A program made the position numbers and the translations under genes. From positions 2,170,001 to 2,234,000 of the forward strand of contig NZ_CP114040.1 in NCBI RefSeq assembly GCF_026965555.1: a DNA stretch of 64,000 nt, written 5' to 3'. The stretch comes from Nannocystis punicea. Lineage in GTDB: Bacteria; Myxococcota_A; Polyangia; Nannocystales; Nannocystaceae. Position 1 is the first letter of the stretch. Each line of letters opens with the position of its first letter. The notes under the pieces were generated by a model. That model was not told where the DNA came from, made no database searches, and was given only the letters and a program-made list of their open reading frames with translations. Shown piece by piece: positions 48,181 through 55,159 of the stretch.

Positions 48181-49587
48181 TCACTCGTCGAGGCGGAGCG
48201 CGCGGTCCTCGGGGCAGCGCAGCGACCAGCGGGCGGCCTCGCCCGGCGGCATGAGGGCGCAGCCGTTGGCGGCGACGGCGGCGGGGGCGTGGTCGACGAC
48301 GATCTTGCGGCCGCGGTCGAGGTCGAGGACGTGCCAGGCGGCGCCGACCCGGAGCGCGCCGGAGGGGTCGAGCTGGGCGCCGGGGAGCTGCCAGGTGCGG
48401 CCGCTGGTGAGATCGTAGGCGAGGACGCGCGGGGCCCCGGGACCGGAGTCGTGGAGGTACCAGCCGTGGGAGGACAGCTCGTTGGTGCCCTCGTAGGGCA
48501 CGACGGGGCCGACCCACATGCGGCCATCGTCGAGCGAGACGCGGGCGACTCGCGGGCCCTCGGGGCTCTCGACCGCGGCGGGGCGCCACAGGCCTCCGCG
48601 GCCGTCGGCGATGGCTTCGGCGAACCAGCCGCGAAAATAGGGGAGCGGCTCGAGGCCGGCCGAGGACCACAGGAAGCGGCCGCGCTCGCCGCAGTTCAGC
48701 GTGGACCGACCGAGCCAGACGATGCTGTCGGGGTCGACGGCGCAGCCGCGGGGCAGCGCGTGCTCGCAGCCGTCGGCCGACAACCAGTGCTCGCCGGCGG
48801 GCTCGTGCGGGTGCACGGCCTCCCACGCCCAGCCGTCGCGCACTTGCAGCATCGGCGTGACGTCGGGCTCCTCGTCTTTTTTGAAGAAGATCGCTGCGCC
48901 GTCGCGGTGGAGGAGCGCGTGGATCGTCTCGACGTGGGTGCCGGCGAGGCAGGTGACGTCGTCGCGGCAGCTCGTGTCGCTCTCGAGCGGGCAGCGGTGC
49001 GGCCGGCGAGGGGGCGGGGCCTCGGCGGCGACGATGCCCTCGAAGAGGATCCACCCGGGCTCGGCGAGGGCGATCACGTCGCCGAGCAGGCTCGACGGGA
49101 CGTAGACGTCGCGCGCGTCGCCGGTGGCGAGATCGTGGACGACGACGCGGTCGGGGCCGACGCGCATGGTCGCGAGCGCGCGGCCGCGGCGGCCGAAGCT
49201 GAAGAGGGGCTCGGGTTCGTCGTCGCGCCAGTCGCGGGCGAGCTGGACCCGCTCTCCGGTCTCGGCGTCGAGGAGCCACCACCGCTGGCCGAGCTGGACG
49301 ACGGCCCAGCGATCGCGCCGATCGTACGCGACGAGGGCGTCGATCGCCTCTCGCGCGCCGCCGACGGTGTCGTGGAGGATGTAGCGAAGCTCCGAGTGAG
49401 GCTCGGGTCGGTACGCGAGCACGACGAAGCGGGCGTTGGCGCTCAGCCATTCCAGCTCGTGTCCCTCGCTGTCGGCGAGCGCGATGGTGACGGCGGGCAC
49501 CTCGGCCGGCTCGCCCGGCGGTCGCTCGATGCATGCCGGGGCGAGCGCTGTCAGGGCGAGGGCGAGACGGGCACGAAACCTCGGCAT
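48181..49587 (-). CDS. Lipoprotein, probable beta-propeller, unknown function
   Basis: The protein has 468 residues. ATG 49587 gives MPRFRARLALALTALAPAC, a lipoprotein signal with Cys at 19. The mature protein contains repeated strand-rich segments with Trp and aromatic residues (VVQLGQRWWLLDAETGERVQ; FLWSSAGLEPLPYFRGWF; MWVGPVVPYEGTNELSSHGW; VLAYDLTSGRTWQLPGAQL), spaced like blades of a WD/PQQ-like propeller. Cysteine pairs (HRCPLESDTSCRDDVTC; DGCEHALPRGC) suggest disulfides. I do not recognise a named family. It converges with the alpha/beta hydrolase across repeat arrays. Confidence 0.72.
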   Translation of the reverse strand: MPRFRARLALALTALAPACIERPPGEPAEVPAVTIALADSEGHELEWLSANARFVVLAYRPEPHSELRYILHDTVGGAREAIDALVAYDRRDRWAVVQLGQRWWLLDAETGERVQLARDWRDDEPEPLFSFGRRGRALATMRVGPDRVVVHDLATGDARDVYVPSSLLGDVIALAEPGWILFEGIVAAEAPPPRRPHRCPLESDTSCRDDVTCLAGTHVETIHALLHRDGAAIFFKKDEEPDVTPMLQVRDGWAWEAVHPHEPAGEHWLSADGCEHALPRGCAVDPDSIVWLGRSTLNCGERGRFLWSSAGLEPLPYFRGWFAEAIADGRGGLWRPAAVESPEGPRVARVSLDDGRMWVGPVVPYEGTNELSSHGWYLHDSGPGAPRVLAYDLTSGRTWQLPGAQLDPSGALRVGAAWHVLDLDRGRKIVVDHAPAAVAANGCALMPPGEAARWSLRCPEDRALRLDE

Positions 49588-50000
49588 GCGGGCGGGACAA
49601 CGCGCGAGCGCGTCGGGTGGATTCCTGCCGAGGCGGACAATTCGCGACGAGGAGCCGACGACGATTGGCAGGATGTCAGAAACTCGCGGTGCGCGTGTAC
49701 TCGAAGAGCGGGCCCTGAACTCGACCGGTGCGGCGGACGGGTAGCGCTTGCCTGTCGAGCACGGTCGGCGCGGACATGGCTGTCGTGCGGTCTGGAGCGC
49801 CGACGAGGCGGCTCTGCGGAGCGTTCGGCGGGGACGAGCGATACGTCCGGCGGCGACAGGCGGCGCGGTGAGATGTCCGAAGGGACAGGTCATGAACGGG
49901 CGGGTGATCGAGGGCGAGCCCGGGGGCCGCGGCGAGGGTTTCCGGCGAGGCGCGCGGATCTGCTTCACCGCGGCGCCGCAGATCCGCTATCCTGCCGGCC
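49588..50000. other. Divergent intergenic region (413 bp)
   Basis: No gene is supported. A repeat pair (ATGTCCGA, AGGTCATG) is at 49872-49894. Both flanking genes start from here, so two promoters should be present, but I could not define them. Confidence 0.45.
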
Positions 50001-50462
50001 ATGCGCGCAGCTCTTGTCTTGTTGTTCGTGTCTCCGCTGGGTCTCCTCGCCACCACGGCCCACGCCGACGCCTTGCCCGACCCCGACCCGTACATGGCCT
50101 GCGAGGAGCAGGAGCTGGGCTCGGCCTGCTTCTCGGAGCTGGGCGACGGCATCTGCGTCGAGATGGACTGCCCCAGCAACCCCGGCCAAAAGTGCGGCTA
50201 CTGCGACCCCAACGCGACCGCGACGACCAGCGCCGGGACCACGGACACGGGGACGACGGGCGGCAGCGCGGGCACGACGGGCGACACCTCCGGGGGCGCC
50301 GTCGGGGCCACGGACGCGAGCTCGAGCGGGAGCGACGGCGGGACCAGCGACGGGACCTCGCCGAAGAAGGAAGAGGGCTGCGGCTGCCGCAGCGACGCGT
50401 CGCCCGGCGCGGCGCTCGGGCTGCTCGGGCTCGTCGGGCTGCTCCGCCGGCGCCGGCGCTGA
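50001..50462 (+). CDS. Small MYXO-CTERM surface protein
   Basis: The protein has 153 residues. MRAALVLLFVSPLGLLATTA with HADA is a signal peptide. A Cys-containing segment of about 45 residues (ACEEQELGSACFSELGDGIC; MDCPSNPGQKCGYCDPNA) is followed by a long Thr/Gly/Ser linker. The C-terminal EEGCGCRSDASPG, hydrophobic helix and RRRRR form a MYXO-CTERM sorting tail as known from myxobacteria. The Cys segment resembles the small domain of other myxobacterial surface proteins, and its function is unknown. It is convergent with the OYE gene across an eight-part repeat array. Confidence 0.85.
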   Translation: MRAALVLLFVSPLGLLATTAHADALPDPDPYMACEEQELGSACFSELGDGICVEMDCPSNPGQKCGYCDPNATATTSAGTTDTGTTGGSAGTTGDTSGGAVGATDASSSGSDGGTSDGTSPKKEEGCGCRSDASPGAALGLLGLVGLLRRRRR

Positions 50463-50469
50463 GCCCGGA

Positions 50470-50560
50470 TGTTTTAAGGGACATGCTCGTTGGAGCATGT
50501 CCTCGGGGGCATGCTCTCACGAGCATGTCTCTTACGAATCGAAGATGTCCGAACGGTCAG
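50470..50560 (+). repeat. 14-bp palindromic repeat array with two hairpins (about 6 units)
   Basis: Units start at 50470, 50484, 50498, 50512 and 50526, plus an off-phase TGTCCGAACGGTCA at 50546. GGACATGCTC at 50479-50488 pairs perfectly with GAGCATGTCC at 50493-50502 around GTTG. A second stem (GGCATGCTC with GAGCATGTC) has one G-U pair. The last unit covers the stop codon of the OYE gene (50557-50559). Confidence 0.92.
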
Positions 50561-51864
50561 GCGACCTTCTTGGCCGCGGGGCTGGGGCCGCTGGCGCGGC
50601 GGCGCAGCTTGTGGATCCCGGGGTTGTAGCAGACGCCGGGCATGCCGAGCATCTGCGGGACGATGCAGCGGTTGCAGCTCTCGCAGGCGGTGCCGGCCGT
50701 GTCGGCCGGGCCGGCGGCGGCGAGGAAGCGGCGGGCCAGGTCGGGCTCGGCGTAGAAGGGGCGGCCGATGCCGATCATGTCGGCCTCGCCGCGCGCGAGG
50801 ATCTCGGCGGCCTCGGCGGGAGTGCGGATGCCTCCGACCGCGAACACCGGGATATTGACGGCCGACTTGACCGCGCGGAAGACGTCGCGGTTCCACACCG
50901 GCGAGAACGGGTACTTGCGCGCGGCCAGGAACATGCCGACGTGGACCAGGATGGCGCGCATGCGGCTGCCGGTGGCCTCGAGCAGGCGGCGGCGCAGGCC
51001 GGGGTTGTCGAACGAGGCGCGCGGGAACTCGCCGCGGGCGATCGAGGTGTTCGGCAGGGCGTCGGCGACCACCGGCGTGAGCGCGGCGAAGCCGGCGGCC
51101 TCGGCCATTCGCGCGATCTCGACGCCCTCGCCGAGGTCGATGCCGCGGCCGACCGGGGTCAGCTCGATGGCGGTGTACTTGAGGAGGACCGGGAAGTCGG
51201 CCCCGGCCTCGCGGGCGATGGCCTCGCGGATCTCGCGGACGAAGGTCATGCGCCCGTGGATGTCGCCGCCGTAACGATCGCGGCGGCGGTTGAAGATCGG
51301 GCTGAGGAATTGGTGCAGCAGCTTGGCGTTGCTGGCCGCCAGCTGCACGCCGTCGTAGCCGGCCTCACGCGCCCAGGCGGCGACCAGGCCGAAGCGGGCG
51401 ATCAGCTGCTGGACCTCGTGGGTGCTGAGGACGTGGGTCTGGCTGCGGTGCAGCGCGCGCAGCCACAGCGGCAGCGGGCTGGGGGCGTACGGCGGCGAGC
51501 TGCGCACCGGCGCGAACTTGGTGTGCCAGGCCTCGAGCGCGAACAGGCCGCCGTGGCCCAGCTGGGTGACGATCTTGCCGCCCACCTCGTGCACCGCGCG
51601 GGTCAGCGGGGCGAGGGCGAGCATGCGCTCGCGTTCGCCGATCGCCGACATGCCCGGCGAGGTCCGACCCTCGGGACAGACGATCGTGTTGCCCTGAATG
51701 ATGAGTCCGACGCCGGCCGCGGCGTTCGGCACGAAGTGGCGAGCATAGACCGCGGCGGGATCCTCGGCGCCGCCGGCACCTTCGAGCACGGGCGCGCGGT
51801 AGAGGCGGTTCTTGAGGCGGAGTGTTCCGAGGTCGATGGGGTCGGTGAGGCGGACGGTGGACAT
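50557..51864 (-). CDS. Old Yellow Enzyme-family NADH:flavin oxidoreductase with Fe-S motif
   Basis: The protein has 435 residues from ATG 51864. The FMN-binding barrel shows LKNRLYRAPVLEGAGGAEDP, LIIQGNTIVCPEGRTSPG, KIVTQLGHGGLFALEAWHTK, YDGVQLAASNAKLLHQFLSP, DRYGGDIHGRMTFVREI and MIGIGRPFYAEPDLARRF. The C-terminal ACESCNRCIVPQ and GVCYNP give a CxxCxxC plus Cys cluster as in 4Fe-4S members (2,4-dienoyl-CoA reductase type). Such enzymes reduce conjugated enones or dienoyl-CoAs. The TetR gene ends 4 bp upstream, so the pair is one operon and likely autoregulated by the TetR protein. A repeat unit covers its stop codon. Confidence 0.92.
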   Translation of the reverse strand: MSTVRLTDPIDLGTLRLKNRLYRAPVLEGAGGAEDPAAVYARHFVPNAAAGVGLIIQGNTIVCPEGRTSPGMSAIGERERMLALAPLTRAVHEVGGKIVTQLGHGGLFALEAWHTKFAPVRSSPPYAPSPLPLWLRALHRSQTHVLSTHEVQQLIARFGLVAAWAREAGYDGVQLAASNAKLLHQFLSPIFNRRRDRYGGDIHGRMTFVREIREAIAREAGADFPVLLKYTAIELTPVGRGIDLGEGVEIARMAEAAGFAALTPVVADALPNTSIARGEFPRASFDNPGLRRRLLEATGSRMRAILVHVGMFLAARKYPFSPVWNRDVFRAVKSAVNIPVFAVGGIRTPAEAAEILARGEADMIGIGRPFYAEPDLARRFLAAAGPADTAGTACESCNRCIVPQMLGMPGVCYNPGIHKLRRRASGPSPAAKKVA

Positions 51865-51868
51865 AAGA

Positions 51869-52522
51869 TTAAACCGTTTCCGGGAGCAGCTGGGCCAGAG
51901 TGATTTCCACGAGGGCCTCGATGTGCCGGCGCCGCCGCTTGAGCGCGGCCGGCGACAGCACGTCGCGGCGGAACAGGTCGTTGAGCAGCGGCTCGTAGAG
52001 GAAGGGCGCGATGATGGCCCCGAACACCGAGACGATGACCTCTTCGAGGCTGCCGAGTGTGCCAGCGACCCGCCGGCCGACGAACGGCTTCAGCGTGTCG
52101 ACCAGCGGGTGCAGATATTCGTGGGCGACGCGGCGCAGGTGCGGGTCGTTGTTGAGGAGCGCGCGCTGGATCAGCCGCGGGAAGTCGCGCTCCTGCGCGA
52201 GGTGGTCGAGGTAGGCGCCGATGACCCGATGAATCCGCTCGCGCGGCGCCCCGGCCTGGTGAAACGCGGCGAGCAGCCGCGTCCGCAGGCCGCTCATCGC
52301 CTCGTCGATGACCTTGCGATAGAGGCCCTCTTTGCTGCCGAAGTGATAGCGGACGAGCGCCGGGTTGACGCCAGCCGCGCGCGCGATGTCCCGCACCGAG
52401 GCGGCCGCGTAGCCGCCGCGCGAGAACGCCGAGCGCGCCGCCACGAGCAGCGCCTGCGCGGTTCGGTCGCCTCGCTCCTCGCGACCGTCAGGAGTGGTTT
52501 TTGCCTCGCCCGAGCTCGACAC
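51869..52522 (-). CDS. TetR-family transcriptional regulator
   Basis: The protein has 217 residues from GTG 52522, which follows GGAG at 6-10 nt. The N-terminal helix-turn-helix is typical: RTAQALLVAARSAFSRGGYA, AASVRDIARAAGVNPALVRY and HFGSKEGLYRKVIDEAMSGL. The rest is an all-helical ligand-binding domain (AYLDHLAQERDFPRLIQRAL; VGRRVAGTLGSLEEVIVSVF). It probably represses itself, the OYE gene and perhaps the divergent IgGFc gene from the palindrome at 52569-52588. The inducing ligand is unknown but likely related to the OYE substrate. Confidence 0.93.
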   Translation of the reverse strand: MSSSGEAKTTPDGREERGDRTAQALLVAARSAFSRGGYAAASVRDIARAAGVNPALVRYHFGSKEGLYRKVIDEAMSGLRTRLLAAFHQAGAPRERIHRVIGAYLDHLAQERDFPRLIQRALLNNDPHLRRVAHEYLHPLVDTLKPFVGRRVAGTLGSLEEVIVSVFGAIIAPFLYEPLLNDLFRRDVLSPAALKRRRRHIEALVEITLAQLLPETV

Positions 52523-52568
52523 GCGCACTCCAGTTAATTTGCACAGATGTGTAAGCAGGTCCAGCGGA

Positions 52569-52588
52569 ATTTGTACGCGCGTACAAAT
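52569..52588 (+). promoter_or_regulatory. Perfect 20-bp palindrome, probable TetR operator
   Basis: ATTTGTACGCGCGTACAAAT is a perfect inverted repeat in the 91-bp gap between the divergent tetR-type gene and the IgGFc lipoprotein gene. Size, symmetry and place fit a TetR-family operator. A looser one, TTGCACAGATGTGTAA, lies at about 52538-52553. Binding to either could control both directions. Confidence 0.7.
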
Positions 52589-52613
52589 GCAAACGGCGTG
52601 ATACAGTGGCCGT

Positions 52614-54515
52614 ATGCTGCGGTCTGGACTGATTATCGTGGGCGTGGGTGCGGTGGTGTCGGGGTGTGGCTCGTCGGAGGGGATGGCCTCGGCGACCACG
52701 ACGGGCGTGACGACGGTCAACCTGACGACGACGACGGACACGGGCACGGGCACGAGCGAGGGGCCGCCGACGACGTCCGAGACCGGGTCCGAGACGATCA
52801 CGACGATGGGGATGACCGGGACGAGCGCGCCGACGTCGACGACGACCGAGGGCTCGACCGAGAGCACGACGACGATGGGCGTCGAGACGATGTCGGCGAG
52901 CGAGACGGCGACCGACAGCGAGAGCGGAACCGAGCCGCCGGGGCCGTGCATGCAGGGCGAGATCGTGTGCGAGGACGGCGAGGCGAAGGTGTGCGACGGG
53001 ATGGGCGGGTTCGAGAGCAGCGAGCCGTGCGATGCCACCTGCGAACCCGGGGTCGGCTGTCTGGCGTGCGTGCCCGACGCCCCGTACTGCGAGGGCGACG
53101 TGGCCATGAAGTGCGCGCCGGACGGCCTCGCGGGCGAGGTGGTCGAGGACTGCGACGAGCTGCAGGGGATCTCCTGCAACCCGGACATCGGCCTGTGCGA
53201 CGGCGCGTGCGTGATCGAGAACCTGCAGCTCAACTACATCGGTTGTGACTACTACCCGACCGTCACGCTACAGCACGACAGCTACAACAGCGGTACGAAG
53301 GTGTTCGCGGCGGTGGTCGCCAACACCGCCGACGTGCCCGCGGCGATCACGGTCACCCGCGGGGCGATGCTGATCAAGGAGGAGATGGTCGCGGCCAAGA
53401 GCGTCAAGGCGATCACGCTGCCGTGGATCCCCGCGCTCACGAAGGGGCTCGGGCCCTCGGCCGTGGTCGCCGAGGGGGCCTACCGCCTGCGCAGCGACCG
53501 CCCCGTCACCGTCTACCAGTACAATCTTCTTTATGCGTCGGCGACCAACGACGCGTCGCTGCTGCTGCCGGTCAACGCGTGGACCGGCGACTACGTGGTC
53601 GCCTCGTACCCGCACTTCCCCCAGCTCGACTACCCCGGCTTCTACGCCGTGACCGCGCGCGAGGACGGGACCTCGGTGACTTTGGCGCCGTCGACGACGG
53701 GCAACAAGGTGCAGGCGGGCGGCGGGGTCGCGGCCGACGGGACCGGCGTGGTGGTGCTGAACGCCGGCGACGTGCTGCAGGTCGCCAGCGCCCCGGGCGG
53801 CGACCTCACCGGCACCGGCATCAGCGCCGACAAGCCGGTCCAGGTCATCGCCGGGCACAAGTGCACCAACGTTCCCACCAACGTCGACGCCTGCGATCAC
53901 CTCGAGGAGGCGATGTTCCCGTACGAGGCGCTGGCGAAGGAGTACATCGTCGTGCCGCCCGGGCAGTCGCCCAACGGGACGCCCGACCACGGTCAGGTCG
54001 TGCGGTTTATCGCGGCCGAGCCGAACACGACCCTGACCTTCGTGCCCGACCAGGGGGTGCCCAAGGTCCTCGCCAAGGCCGGCGACTTCGTCGAGCTGGT
54101 GTCGACGACCGCTCGCTTCAAGGTCTCGGCCGACAAGCGGTTCATGGTCGCGCAGTACATGGTCGGCCAGGGCGGCGGCTTCGGCGAGGCCGACCCGTCG
54201 ATGCTGCTGGCCACCGCCACCGAGCAGTACCGCAAGGACTACCTGTTCCACGCCCCGCCGACCTGGGAGAGCAACTTCGTCGACATCATCCTCAAGAACG
54301 GGACGACGGTGGCGGTCGACGGCCAGCCGGTGGTCGCGCCGGTGCAGATCGGGATGACCGGCTACTCGCTGGCCCGCGTGAAGCTGGACGCCGGCCCGCT
54401 CGGCGACGGCAACCACACGATCCTCGGCAGCGACCGCGTCGGCATCGGCGTCTACGGCCTGCAGGACTTCGGTAGCTACTGGGTGGTCGGCGGCCTCGAC
54501 CTCGACCATCTGTAG
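52614..54515 (+). CDS. IgGFc-binding-domain lipoprotein (paralogue)
   Basis: The protein has 633 residues, the same length as its paralogue at 11654-13555. ATG 52614 gives MLRSGLIIVGVGAVVSGC, with Cys at 18. A Thr/Ser/Glu linker of about 90 residues leads to a Cys-rich segment (CMQGEIVCEDGEAKVCDGMG; CVPDAPYCEGDVAMKCAPDG). The IgGFc-binding domain then follows, with LNYIGCDYYPTVTLQHDSYN, SDRPVTVYQYNLLYASATND and VQVIAGHKCTNVPTNVDACD. It is predicted to be surface-exposed. It lies divergent from a TetR gene with a strong operator between, so unlike its paralogue it may be under induced control. Confidence 0.88.
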   Translation: MLRSGLIIVGVGAVVSGCGSSEGMASATTTGVTTVNLTTTTDTGTGTSEGPPTTSETGSETITTMGMTGTSAPTSTTTEGSTESTTTMGVETMSASETATDSESGTEPPGPCMQGEIVCEDGEAKVCDGMGGFESSEPCDATCEPGVGCLACVPDAPYCEGDVAMKCAPDGLAGEVVEDCDELQGISCNPDIGLCDGACVIENLQLNYIGCDYYPTVTLQHDSYNSGTKVFAAVVANTADVPAAITVTRGAMLIKEEMVAAKSVKAITLPWIPALTKGLGPSAVVAEGAYRLRSDRPVTVYQYNLLYASATNDASLLLPVNAWTGDYVVASYPHFPQLDYPGFYAVTAREDGTSVTLAPSTTGNKVQAGGGVAADGTGVVVLNAGDVLQVASAPGGDLTGTGISADKPVQVIAGHKCTNVPTNVDACDHLEEAMFPYEALAKEYIVVPPGQSPNGTPDHGQVVRFIAAEPNTTLTFVPDQGVPKVLAKAGDFVELVSTTARFKVSADKRFMVAQYMVGQGGGFGEADPSMLLATATEQYRKDYLFHAPPTWESNFVDIILKNGTTVAVDGQPVVAPVQIGMTGYSLARVKLDAGPLGDGNHTILGSDRVGIGVYGLQDFGSYWVVGGLDLDHL

Positions 54516-55159
54516 AAACTTTTTAGAAAGTCCGGGCGACGCTCGCGACCTCGAGCCGAGGTCGTCCGCGTCGCCGAAAAATTCGTCGACGGAATTTTCC
54601 GCGTGACTTGACGAAGTGCTGGAGGTGATCGATCCTCTGAAGGCGCGGTCGTCGTTCGGCGCGCGCACCGATCGTCGGACGCCTCGAGGACCTCGAGCGA
54701 CGACCGGCGGAACGGACTCGAAGCTCGCAAGGCTCGGAGGAGATTCGAAGGGAGTCGCGGAAGCAGCACGGCAGAAGCTCGCGCAAGACGTCGGAAGCAG
54801 CGTCGGTCACGGTCCCCGGTCCATCGCTTTACGGACAGCGGACGGAGACGATGCGAATCAGCCAGTGACTCCCCAATGGGAGCCCCCCCATCGCGGGCCC
54901 ATCGGCACGGCCCAGAATTGCTGCGCCGTTCGCGGCGCCGTGTCCGATGCGGGAGAGATCTGCTCGATTCGCCGTCATGTTGCGATCTGCGTCCTCTGCG
55001 CCAGACAGGCCGAGTGCTCCTGCGTGAGCGCCGCACGCGCCCAAAAGCTGTTTCTGCTCGGCATATCGGCCGCTCTGCGGGCCGGCAAAGTCCTTGACGC
55101 GGGCCCTGAACGGATGTAGCTACCCAGCAAGTGTTCAGTGCAACGCTTCCTGGGCAACG
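54516..55159. other. Intergenic region before mrfA (644 bp)
   Basis: No gene is supported. Just after the IgGFc stop, ACTTTTTAGAAAGT forms a weak AT-rich hairpin. At 54576-54599 GAAAAATTCGTC and GACGGAATTTTC form a near-perfect 24-bp palindrome, AT-rich for this genome, which may be a terminator or protein-binding site. The mrfA promoter should lie here. I found no recognisable SOS box. Confidence 0.45.
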
